Positions 1-6,589 of a stretch of 9,544 bases of DNA are shown here, piece after piece (the first letter of the stretch is position 1; every line of letters begins with the position of its first letter). The stretch comes from Candidatus Zixiibacteriota bacterium (GTDB lineage: Bacteria > Zixibacteria > MSB-5A5 > JAUVRN01): contig JAUVRN010000043.1 in NCBI GenBank assembly GCA_030597645.1, positions 1-9,544 on the forward strand. Reading direction: 5' to 3'. A model generated the notes under the pieces. It had not been told where the DNA came from. It was given only the letters and a program-made list of their open reading frames with translations, and did no database searches. Both the position numbers and the translations under genes were made by a program.

Positions 1-1
1 C

Positions 2-31
2 GGCCTCACCGCCGGCGCGCTGAAGGAATAG
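2..31 (+). CDS. Possible 3' end of an upstream gene (tail only)
   Basis: From base 2 one plus-strand frame reads GLTAGALKE and stops at TAG (29-31). This could be the last nine codons of a gene lying mostly left of the window. Nothing in the peptide identifies a family. It does not look like the C-terminus usual for a HigB toxin, which would be the expected neighbour of the antitoxin gene that follows. Nine codons are too few to show that it is coding at all. Confidence 0.18.
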   Translation, partial: GLTAGALKE

Positions 32-51
32 CTGTCTGCCGCAGTATCTGC

Positions 52-67
52 TATAGTGTCTCAGGAG
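52..67 (+). promoter_or_regulatory. Possible -10 element and ribosome binding site for higA
   Basis: TATAGT at 52-57 is one base from the sigma70 -10 consensus. AGGAG at 63-67 lies eight bases before the ATG at 76, a good Shine-Dalgarno position that supports this start. No convincing -35 hexamer is seen 16-18 bases before the -10, so the ribosome binding site is firmer than the promoter. If the promoter is real, the antitoxin gene is transcribed on its own with an mRNA leader of about 12 bases. Confidence 0.4.
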
Positions 68-75
68 ATATCAGC

Positions 76-384
76 ATGACACGAGCAAGACTTGATCCAG
101 TTCACCCCGGTGAGATCCTGCTGGAGGAGTTCCTCAAGCCTATGGAGTTGAGCCAGACGCGGCTGGCCAACGATCTGGGCGTGCCGCCGCGACGGATCAA
201 CGAGATCGTTCTGGGCAAACGTCGCGTTACGGCAGACACGGCTCTTCGCCTCGCCCGGTACTTCAGGATGTCGGCCCAGTTCTGGCTGGGACTTCAGACC
301 GACTACGACCTTGACGTGGAAACCGATCGCCTGGGGTCGAGGCTCAAGATCGAAGTCGCGCGCTACTCGAAGGCGCGCGCCTAG
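76..384 (+). CDS. higA: HigA-family (XRE) antitoxin
   Basis: This is a 102-residue cytoplasmic DNA-binding protein of the HigA/VapI antitoxin family, usual length about 95-105. The hallmark start HPGEILLEEFL (residues 10-20) is followed by a helix-turn-helix at about 26-66 that includes LGVPPRRINEIVLGKR, TADTALRLARYF and the FWLGLQTDYDL segment at about 69-79. Family members bind and neutralise HigB, an mRNA interferase of the RelE fold, and repress their own promoter. The start is set by AGGAG eight bases upstream. In a standard locus higB lies immediately 5' of higA, but nothing HigB-like is readable in the 75 bases upstream, so the gene looks solitary or has an unconventional partner outside the window. 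It is the only plus-strand gene here and converges on the interrupted gene at 395. The family call is firm; its role without a visible toxin is open. Confidence 0.93.
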   Translation: MTRARLDPVHPGEILLEEFLKPMELSQTRLANDLGVPPRRINEIVLGKRRVTADTALRLARYFRMSAQFWLGLQTDYDLDVETDRLGSRLKIEVARYSKARA

Positions 385-394
385 ACACGAGCTG

Positions 395-1297
395 CTACGG
401 GTCCCTGGCCCCGATGCGTGGTCCTACAGGAGGGCCTTTCTCCGTATGTTTCGGTTTCTGGATGTGGACGGTCACGTTGAACCCGAATATCACGTTCACG
501 AGAGTGCCCAGCCCGATCAGTCCTTCATTGCCTAAGGGTATGCGCGCGTGAATACCGGGTTCCACAGCGCCAGACCTCCATGTTGCTCCGGCACCCAGCT
601 GGAATTCTGATCTCTGAGTAAACGAGCCTCCGCTGGCGGACATGAGGAAGCGCCACGCAAACATGCCACCGACGGCGAGTTTGCCAGGCCGGTACCACAG
701 ATTGATATCCGAGTCGAACAGCAGATCACGGCCGACTTGAAGGTCCGTGGGCATCCAGATTGATACCCCAGCACGAGATCTTGAGATGAGGGTACCGGAC
801 GCGTGCTTGCGGTGCCGGGAAACGAGCAGCCGCAATGGTGCAGCCTCAGGCAAGAACGCTCCGGCCCGATAGAAGTCTGTGTACAGCCCATTCAAGAGTG
901 CGTTGGATTGTGTCTCATCCGCCATCGGCAAGCGAGCACCGATGTCGATGCGGAATCCGTCCCTGTAGGGCCCGAGGGACACCCCGATGTATGGATTCCC
1001 GATAACGCTCTCGGCCTCAGTATCCAAAGGCGGGGTGTCGTCGAAGTAACTGAAGGGCACATCGAGTAGTAAGGCCGTTTTTGGACCTACAACGATTTGG
1101 CCACTCAGGAACCAGATCGATGTCGCGAACTTGATTTCTGATTCGACATCGTACTTGGCCTTGTACGCCTCCAGCGCGATGATCGTGCCTTCTGCAGGTG
1201 GCAGTCAGGCGGACTGAGCGTGCAATGGTGTGGCCGCGCCGAAGCAGAGAAGAGAGAGAAAGCCGGCGGCCACCCACGCGGTCGTAGCGTACCGCAT
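395..1297 (-). pseudogene. Outer-membrane beta-barrel-like protein, interrupted by in-frame TGA
   Basis: Read from ATG at 1297, this is a 300-codon frame ending in TAG at 397-395, with one internal stop, TGA, at codon 31 (1207-1205). Codons 1-30 encode a typical signal peptide: MRY, then a hydrophobic run AWVAAGFLSLLCFGAA, then a cleavage region near LHA-QSA. Downstream, in the same frame, are 269 residues with alternating hydrophobic/polar stretches rich in Gly and aromatic residues (for example IGVSLGPYRDGFRIDIGARL, VGGMFAWRFLMSASGG, GLIGLGTLVNVIFGFNVTVHI), as in small transmembrane beta-barrels. No named family is recognised. A strong ribosome binding site precedes the ATG. The only conventional start after the TGA is GTG at 1060, which would give a 221-residue protein without a signal peptide or the first strands, so it is unlikely to be functional. 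TGA clearly acts as a stop in neighbouring genes. Alternatives are a sequencing or assembly error, or rare readthrough. It lies 74 bases after the amidase gene and may share its transcript. Confidence 0.68.
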
Positions 1298-1303
1298 ATG
1301 GAG

Positions 1304-1309
1304 CCTCCC
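1304..1309 (-). promoter_or_regulatory. Ribosome binding site fixing the 1297 start
   Basis: On the minus strand GGGAGG sits six bases before ATG (1297-1295). A near-ideal Shine-Dalgarno sequence in front of a well-formed signal peptide argues that 1297 is the original start of the interrupted gene, and that the shorter frame opening at 1060 is a remnant. The rest of the 74-base spacer (1298-1371) shows no recognisable promoter or terminator. Confidence 0.65.
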
Positions 1310-1371
1310 ACCGAAAGCAAGGCAGATGCGCGATCGGCCGCAACGGTTCTAATGGCCTGGAAGGATGGGTA

Positions 1372-3303
1372 CTACCGCCGCCGGTTCAGCTCGCGGCGGG
1401 CTTCCACGTACTTCTCGTCGGGCAGGGCCCGATCGACGAATTTTGCAATACCCGCGGCGATAGCTTCGGCCACGTCCTCTTGAAAGCCGGAGGTCTTCAG
1501 GGCCGCCTCGTGCTCCGGGATCATCATGAAGGCACACTCCACCAGGATGGCGGGATACTGCGTGGGGCGGATCACGGCGAAGTTGGCACGGAAGAGCCCG
1601 AAGTCGGGCATGTCGAGGCGCGACAACAGCGAGGCCTGCACGCACTCGGCGAGTTTCTTCGAGAAGGGGTGGTAGTAATAGGTCGATACCCCGTGATTCT
1701 CATAGGGATTGACGCCGTCGGGCAATGCGTTGTTGTGTACCGAGATGAAAAGATCGGCGTCTTTGAGTTTGGCAATGCGCGGTCGGTCGTAGAGGGGCAG
1801 ATCCTCGTTGCCGGTGCGTGTCATGGTCACTTTGGCGCCTCGGCGCTCCAGGGACTTCTTGAGCTTCCGTGAGATCCAGAGATTGGCGTCCTTCTCCTTG
1901 ATACCCGTCGGACCCGTGGCGCCGTCGTCGCGCGAGTGACCGGGATCGACGACGATGTGCCAGCCTCGCAGGTTCCTGCCTCCGGCCGGAGGCTTGTTGA
2001 TGGAAACGACCAAGGCGTCGTCTTCGTACCAGCTATCGTAGCCCCAAAGCTGATCGCAGTTGAGACGGACCGTGTATTCGAGTACGCCCGGCTGCGGCTG
2101 TCGCCAGTCCGCATAGCTCACGAGCACATCGTCGAAGTCGTAGCGGATCCAGTCAATGTCCGACGTGACTCCATACACCGTGATGGTCAACTCCAGCGGA
2201 TCGAGCGATTCCGAAATGCGATAGGGCAGTTGTTCGGTGAGGAAGAGCCGAACCTCTGTGCGATCCGTGTGTCCGTCGATGCGCGTGCTGTTCACCGTGC
2301 CTCGGGGCGCGGGAATACCCGGTGGCAGGTAGGTCAGGCTCGTGTCGTGCGCCCAGATCTCCTGGTAGGGCGCCAGGCGCATGCGTATCCAGTCACCCCT
2401 TCGCCCTGTGACTTCGAAGCGTGTGCCACGCGGCATGAACGGCCAGAGGTAGCCGAGCCGCGGGCCCACCCGTGTGACGATGACACTGTCTTTGATCTGT
2501 GCCTGCCAGGTGAAACGGTCGTCGAGGATGGTGACACGGCCCGCGCTTGAATCGGTGGTGAACAGGTCCGCAAAGGATGAATCGAGACTGTACCGGACCG
2601 AGTCTTCTGCAAACACGTGGTCCTTTTGTTTGCGGTCGTACAGTGCCACGCGATTGCGAGCGTGATAGACGATGCGCTGACTGTCGATCCGTTCTCCCGA
2701 GGCCACGCGGTAGGCGCCGTAGTAGATGCCGTGGAGATAGAGACTGTCGGGGATGCGCTTGTTGCGAAACGCGTTGCCGCGAAAGATCCACTGCTTCTGC
2801 GCCGGCAGTTCGTTCATGGGCACCATCTCGGCGACGCCCGGAATGCTGAAGAACACTTCCGAACGCGCCGACGTCCGGCAATACACCTCCAGGAGGTCGC
2901 CGGGCCAGAGCCAGACATCTTCAGACGGTCGGCGATAGTCCTCTTCGATGCGCAGTGAATCCTGTGGGGTCTCCCGGGCTGGTGCGATCACTTCGATGGT
3001 GCGTTGTGCCGTAGCGGTACCCGCCTTGTTGCGGGCCTCTGCCTTGATCGTGAACCGGCCCGGCGTGACCGGGATCCAGCCCAGGAACGCACCGGAGCCA
3101 CGCAGCCCCGCCTCCCCGCCACTGACGCGCAGGCTCGTGGCGCCCATGGCCTGACCGATGACGAAATTGGAATCGACCGGTGCGAGGACGTGGCCCTCAC
3201 GCGGGTAGACGATCTTGATACGCGGTTTGGCCTGAGCCACGGCCGCTGCAGGTAACATCAGCAGCGAAACGAACCACAGGCAGACAGCCAGGCGACCGGT
3301 CAC
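1372..3303 (-). CDS. Exported multidomain N-acetylmuramoyl-L-alanine amidase (Amidase_3)
   Basis: This 643-residue zinc hydrolase cuts the amide bond between MurNAc and L-Ala of peptidoglycan. A signal peptide covers residues 1-25 (hydrophobic core LAVCLWFVSLLMLPAAAVA, cleavage near AQA). Residues 26-108 look like an Ig-like strand domain ending in TIEVIAP. About 285-325 has an SH3b-like look (FEVTGRRGDWIRMRL). About 338-440 resembles an AMIN-type beta domain (TDRTEVRLFL, LELTITVYG, WGYDSWYEDDALVVSI). The C-terminal Amidase_3 domain (about 447-623) carries the expected residues: H456 in VVDPGHS, E470 in GIKEKDANL, H523 in FISVHNN and catalytic E589 in ILVECAF. The start is GTG at 3303: it has AGAAGG seven bases upstream, begins the signal peptide, and forms a GTGA overlap with the epimerase stop. 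The frame stays open to 3597, but that extra part would run through the epimerase gene and is low-complexity. It should act in the periplasm or at the septum. Residues 120-285 match no domain I can name. Confidence 0.93.
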   Translation of the reverse strand: MTGRLAVCLWFVSLLMLPAAAVAQAKPRIKIVYPREGHVLAPVDSNFVIGQAMGATSLRVSGGEAGLRGSGAFLGWIPVTPGRFTIKAEARNKAGTATAQRTIEVIAPARETPQDSLRIEEDYRRPSEDVWLWPGDLLEVYCRTSARSEVFFSIPGVAEMVPMNELPAQKQWIFRGNAFRNKRIPDSLYLHGIYYGAYRVASGERIDSQRIVYHARNRVALYDRKQKDHVFAEDSVRYSLDSSFADLFTTDSSAGRVTILDDRFTWQAQIKDSVIVTRVGPRLGYLWPFMPRGTRFEVTGRRGDWIRMRLAPYQEIWAHDTSLTYLPPGIPAPRGTVNSTRIDGHTDRTEVRLFLTEQLPYRISESLDPLELTITVYGVTSDIDWIRYDFDDVLVSYADWRQPQPGVLEYTVRLNCDQLWGYDSWYEDDALVVSINKPPAGGRNLRGWHIVVDPGHSRDDGATGPTGIKEKDANLWISRKLKKSLERRGAKVTMTRTGNEDLPLYDRPRIAKLKDADLFISVHNNALPDGVNPYENHGVSTYYYHPFSKKLAECVQASLLSRLDMPDFGLFRANFAVIRPTQYPAILVECAFMMIPEHEAALKTSGFQEDVAEAIAAGIAKFVDRALPDEKYVEARRELNRRR

Positions 3304-4310
3304 GCAGTCACCTTCTGCACTTCCCGTACACCGAGTCCCGGCCGGTCGGACATCTGGAGCAGACCGTCCGTGCAGGGGATGCCTTCGTAGGGGTCGTTGG
3401 TGAGGTACTGGTTGGAATCGAGGTCCACGTAGTCGGCCAGGGGCGCAAGCTGGGCCGCCGCGGCAATGCCCACAGAGGACTCGATCATGCAGCCGATCAT
3501 CACGCGCAGACCTTCGTCGCGGGCACGGCGAATCGTCTCCCAGGCCGGCGTGATGCCGCCGCACTTCTGGAGCTTGACGTTGATGCCGTCCACCCATCCT
3601 GCCCAGTGGGCCACATCTTCAGGTCTCTGAAGATACTCATCCACAATCACGGGCATCTGCGTGACGCTGCGGATTTTTTCCCAGTCGGATCGAACGCCCG
3701 AAAAGATCGGCTGTTCACACAGGACCACGCCCATCTTCTCGAGCAGGGGCAATTTTTGGCAGGCTTCTTCCACCGACCAGCCGCCGTTGGCGTCGACGTA
3801 GAGCGGCACATTCGTGACCTGGCGTACCGCGGCTACGGCGTCAATGTCGCCGTCGAAGCCGACCTTGATCTTGTACACGGCAAAGTCGGGGCGCTCGCGC
3901 ACCTGCACCTGCATGACATCGGAAGGGCCGATGCCTATGGAGAACGCGGTGGCTACGGGCTCGCTCTGGGTGATCTCCAGCAGCTCCCGCACGGACGCGC
4001 CCTCTGCCTGTGCAAACCGGTCCCACGCAAGCAAGTCGATACCGCACTTGAGCGCAAACTGATAGCCCAGCGTTCGGTCGAGGGTGGGCCAGAGCTGTCG
4101 GGGATCCGGAGCGTCGGGAATGGCCAGCGCCAGGCGTTGCCAGGCAGCTTCCAGTGTCTCGGGGGTCTCGCCGTAAAATCGAATCGGAGATGCCTCGCCC
4201 ACCGCGCTGCCGTACTTGAGAAAGTACGATCGCGAGTCGTTGGTCCGGCTGCGTGACGTGGCAAAGGTCCGCGCCAGCTTCAGATCCACGGCAACCAGAT
4301 CGACGTTCAC
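3300..4310 (-). CDS. Dipeptide epimerase, enolase superfamily (L-Ala-D/L-Glu epimerase type)
   Basis: This is a 336-residue cytoplasmic, Mg-dependent enzyme of the muconate-lactonizing branch of the enolase superfamily. Its closest known functional type is YcjG/YkfB, which inverts the second residue of L-Ala-D-Glu, a murein breakdown product. The N-terminal capping domain (about 1-115) precedes the barrel. The acid-base lysine pair is K147/K149 in YKIKVG. Metal ligands are D173 (VDANGGW), E199 (CEQP) and D224 (VDEY). The opposite lysine is K246 in NVKLQKCGG. E277 lies in CMIESS, and DLD (296-298) is the family's substrate-binding DxD. Length is normal for the family. Two positions differ from the common pattern: DEY instead of DES at the third ligand, and DLDSN where DLDGP is usual, so another dipeptide substrate is possible. 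The start is GTG at 4310 with GGAG five bases upstream. It overlaps the stop of the C39-like gene by four bases (GTGA), and its own stop overlaps the amidase start in the same way. Family is very sure; exact substrate moderately so. Confidence 0.92.
   Translation of the reverse strand: MNVDLVAVDLKLARTFATSRSRTNDSRSYFLKYGSAVGEASPIRFYGETPETLEAAWQRLALAIPDAPDPRQLWPTLDRTLGYQFALKCGIDLLAWDRFAQAEGASVRELLEITQSEPVATAFSIGIGPSDVMQVQVRERPDFAVYKIKVGFDGDIDAVAAVRQVTNVPLYVDANGGWSVEEACQKLPLLEKMGVVLCEQPIFSGVRSDWEKIRSVTQMPVIVDEYLQRPEDVAHWAGWVDGINVKLQKCGGITPAWETIRRARDEGLRVMIGCMIESSVGIAAAAQLAPLADYVDLDSNQYLTNDPYEGIPCTDGLLQMSDRPGLGVREVQKVTA
3311..3316 (-). promoter_or_regulatory. Ribosome binding site deciding the amidase start
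   Basis: AGAAGG on the minus strand lies seven bases before GTG (3303-3301), inside the last codons of the epimerase gene. It supports the GTG start over the much longer open frame that reaches 3597, and over the internal ATG inside the signal-peptide core (residue 16). Confidence 0.6.
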
Positions 4311-5242
4311 ACCGACTCCGGTTGAATACAGTACACGACTCCTCCATGTCCGAGCCAGGCACGCGCGAAGGCGTCACGGGGATAGGTCATCCACACGTCG
4401 TCGCCGTCTGCGGCCGGATCGCGTACGATCGGGTCTCCCGTTTGCGAGAAGCCCGCGAGCACGATCAGGTGGCCTTCCGAGGCCATCATAGGCGCGCCGG
4501 GCAGTCCATGTGCATTATACGCGACGGACGCGATGGTCGGATGCCCGGCGGCTACACGATCCTCCAGATAGCGCAATGAGACCGCGCGGTCAACGTAGGC
4601 CGCCAGGCCCCAGGTGGATGCCGCCAGCATGTTCACCGACCAGTTGCCGTAGATGTCGTGGCCGGGATCGTAGGCGGCGGTGGCGGCCTGCCCCGGTGTA
4701 ATAGGGCGGTCGTAGAAGGCGGCCATCATGGCCAGGCTGGTGGGACTGCAGACCCGATCCGCCTCGTGTTCGGTCACGCTCCACTGTGAGATGAACGGGA
4801 CGTCCATTTTCTTGCCCCAGGCGGACCGGTTGGGCGGCGGTTCCTCGTCCGGGTAGGTGTCGTCTGAGAGGCTCAGGGCGACACGCCGGAGGCGATGCTC
4901 ATGTTGATCTGATTGCCAGCGGACACGATAGCGAATGAGCCCCGCGAGGTGCGTGAGCTTGAGTGTGTCGACATGCACCTGGCCGCTGGCGTCGCGGAGC
5001 ACACCCTCCGAGTCGTCACCGCGCTTCCACTGGAGCATGCGAAACCACGGCGTCCAGGACATCCCATCGAGGGAGCACATCACATCCGCGGTCAGTCCGA
5101 CATCCGTGATCGGCAGGCCCGGATTAACCGAGACGATCACCGAGTGAAACACGTGGTCGGCGGCAATCGGTTCTGAAGCGATTTCCGCGGTGGTTTGTTC
5201 CCCGAACGAATCCAGCTCTCGCGCAGATTCGTGGATGATCAA
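4307..5242 (-). CDS. C39-like cysteine peptidase (Peptidase_C39_2 type)
   Basis: This 311-residue protein has a beta-rich N-terminal domain and a C-terminal papain-fold peptidase domain. Residues about 30-128 follow a pattern common in C39-family peptidase proteins (SVNPGLPITDVGLTADV, GMSWTPWFRMLQW, GQVHVDTLKL). The peptidase domain, about 145-305, shows Q153 (FISQWS, the probable oxyanion-hole Gln), C165 in RVCSPTSLAMM as nucleophile, H258 in EGHLIVLAGF and D275 in IVRDPAAD. Its own substrate is unknown. The tight coupling to a dipeptide epimerase suggests it may cut peptides, for example murein stem peptides (inference). No signal peptide or membrane segment is seen, so a cytoplasmic location is likely. 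The start is uncertain: TTG at 5242 is the first conventional start after an in-frame TAG, but it lacks a clear Shine-Dalgarno sequence. The stop overlaps the epimerase start as GTGA. It lies 94 bases downstream of alr and could be co-transcribed with it. Confidence 0.85.
   Translation of the reverse strand: MIIHESARELDSFGEQTTAEIASEPIAADHVFHSVIVSVNPGLPITDVGLTADVMCSLDGMSWTPWFRMLQWKRGDDSEGVLRDASGQVHVDTLKLTHLAGLIRYRVRWQSDQHEHRLRRVALSLSDDTYPDEEPPPNRSAWGKKMDVPFISQWSVTEHEADRVCSPTSLAMMAAFYDRPITPGQAATAAYDPGHDIYGNWSVNMLAASTWGLAAYVDRAVSLRYLEDRVAAGHPTIASVAYNAHGLPGAPMMASEGHLIVLAGFSQTGDPIVRDPAADGDDVWMTYPRDAFARAWLGHGGVVYCIQPESV
4316..4319 (-). promoter_or_regulatory. Ribosome binding site of the epimerase gene
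   Basis: GGAG on the minus strand lies five bases before GTG (4310-4308), within the end of the upstream peptidase gene. It supports a GTG start that overlaps the preceding stop codon. Confidence 0.55.
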
Positions 5243-5336
5243 CTGTCGAAAACCGATGATTAGCCTCAGTGTGTCGGCAGCCCGCTATCGTGTGAGCACC
5301 CAGCGGTTTCCACCGTGAGATTCTGGTACATCGAGG
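5243..5336. other. Spacer between alr and the C39-like peptidase gene
   Basis: These 94 bases hold no gene. Reading the minus strand there is an imperfect CCGCT...AGCGG inverted repeat with a 15-base loop and a four-base CGGT/ACCG stem around GGAA. Neither has a T-run, so I see no rho-independent terminator after alr. No good -35/-10 pair is evident either. Read-through from alr into the three-gene unit is therefore plausible but unproven. Confidence 0.4.
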
Positions 5337-6551
5337 CTACGAGTCCTGTGAAGATGCCGGGGCGCCGTGATCGAAGTACACCCGGGGCAGCCGCGGGCCG
5401 AGGCGCGAGAGCAATTCATACACCGACGTACCCGCACGTTCGGCCAGCTCCGACACGGGAATCTCGCGGCCGCCCTGGCGTCCGAAGACCACCACTTCGT
5501 CTCCTTTGACGGTGCCCTCGACGTCGGTCACGTCCACCATGACGGCGTCCATACAGACTTGTCCGAGAACCCGTGCCCGCTGCCCACGCACCAGCACGTC
5601 ACCGGTGTTGGAGAGGGCCTGGGGGTATCCGTCGGCAAAGCCGATGGGGAGCGTCGCCGCGATCGTGGGGCGCTCGGTGCGAAACGTTCGACCGTAGCTG
5701 ATCGACGCCCCCGCAGGCAATTCACGCAGCCTGAGAATGCGCGTCTTCCATCGGGCAATCGGGTGCACCGGCACCGTCGGTTCGGAGAAGCGCGACGGAT
5801 AAAGGCCGTACATGAGTATGCCGAGCCGGACCGTATTGAAATAGCTCTCCGGCCACTCCAGGAACGCGCCCGAGTTGGTGATGGAGATGGCTTCCAGGTC
5901 CTCGCCGGCGGCTTTGAGGGCGTCAAGCAGGGTCTGAAACTCGTCGAGCTGCCGGGCCACGTACTCGCGATCGCGATCACCCGCCGTCGCAAAGTGCGAC
6001 AGCAGCCCGGCGATCTTGAGCAGTGGGAATTCGCGCAGATGCGCGAGAAACTCGGGAAGATCGGCAGGCAGCAGTCCGTAGCGTCCGAGACCGGTATCGA
6101 CCTTGAGGTAGACGCCCACCGGCCGGCCTTCCTTTTCGGCTGCCTTCTGGAGTGCGCGGGCGAAGTCGAGGTCGGCCACGGTGGCCACCAGGTTCCAACG
6201 CAGGAACTCCTCGGCGCGCTCGGGGGCCTCCGGATAGAGTACGACGATAGGAGAGGGGACGCCCTCGGCGCGCAGTTGCACACCCTCCTCGACGATGGCC
6301 ACGCCGAGCGATTCGGCGCCGGCGTCGAGCGCCGCTTCTGCGCAGGGTACCGCACCGTGGCCGTACGCATCGGCTTTGACCACGGCCATGAACTGGACGT
6401 GCGCAGGCAGGCGCTTGCGAAGCAGTGCGATGTTGTCGCGCAGCAGGCCGAGATCTACCTCCAGCCAGGCCGGGCGGCCCGTCCGCGCAAAGAGTGAACG
6501 CGGACGTCCGGTTTCTCTATATGGTCGTTGCAAGGTCTGCGAATTGGACAT
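5337..6551 (-). CDS. alr: Alanine racemase
   Basis: This 404-residue PLP enzyme interconverts L- and D-alanine, supplying D-Ala for peptidoglycan stem peptides or degrading it; it acts in the cytoplasm as a dimer. The PLP lysine is K59 in AVVKADAYGHG. The TIM-barrel domain runs to about 250, with the strands LKVDTGLGRYG (149-159) and LLSHFATA (183-190). The second catalytic base is Y286 in SISYGRTF. The C-terminal beta domain has IGFADGYP (303-310) and GQVCMDAVMVDVT (330-342), where GRVSMD is more usual. About 25 residues precede RPAWLEVDL, near where most family members begin, so the N-terminus is extended. The ATG at 6551 is kept because no other ATG occurs before residue 55. A GGGGGA sits 12 bases upstream, rather far, and an AGG sits very close, so the ribosome binding site is not decisive. 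A consensus -10 upstream and a terminator for the preceding unit suggest its own promoter. Confidence 0.96.
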   Translation of the reverse strand: MSNSQTLQRPYRETGRPRSLFARTGRPAWLEVDLGLLRDNIALLRKRLPAHVQFMAVVKADAYGHGAVPCAEAALDAGAESLGVAIVEEGVQLRAEGVPSPIVVLYPEAPERAEEFLRWNLVATVADLDFARALQKAAEKEGRPVGVYLKVDTGLGRYGLLPADLPEFLAHLREFPLLKIAGLLSHFATAGDRDREYVARQLDEFQTLLDALKAAGEDLEAISITNSGAFLEWPESYFNTVRLGILMYGLYPSRFSEPTVPVHPIARWKTRILRLRELPAGASISYGRTFRTERPTIAATLPIGFADGYPQALSNTGDVLVRGQRARVLGQVCMDAVMVDVTDVEGTVKGDEVVVFGRQGGREIPVSELAERAGTSVYELLSRLGPRLPRVYFDHGAPASSQDS

Positions 6552-6589
6552 ACGCCTGACGATTCCCCCACCGATCGCCTCACGTCAAG

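Noticed and set aside
1..75. HigB toxin remnant upstream of higA.
   Set aside because: All three plus frames were read; none shows a HigB-like C-terminus, only GLTAGALKE, ASPPAR and an Arg/Cys-rich frame.
371..382. Perfect palindrome AGGCGCGCGCCT at the end of higA as a terminator.
   Set aside because: It lies inside the last higA codons, leaves no proper loop when folded, and has no T-run on either strand.
1205..1207. TGA as selenocysteine, or as a reassigned sense codon.
   Set aside because: The codon falls at the signal-peptide cleavage region, where a selenocysteine would have no role; the downstream TGCC/GGCA pairing is too short for a SECIS element. TGA is used as the genuine stop of four other genes in the window.
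3304..3597. 98 extra in-frame codons upstream of the amidase start.
   Set aside because: They overlap the 3' third of the epimerase gene in another frame, give an Arg/Pro/Gly-rich sequence with no domain, and would bury a clear signal peptide that begins at the GTG at 3303.
5243..5336. Terminator or promoter between alr and the peptidase gene.
   Set aside because: The inverted repeats are short (4-5 bases), one with a 15-base loop, and lack a T-run; no -35/-10 pair near consensus was found.
5367..6497. Long plus-strand open frame (376 codons) opposite alr.
   Set aside because: It lies wholly antisense to a strongly conserved alanine racemase, has no recognisable motif or ribosome binding site, and is the expected shadow of GC-rich codon use.
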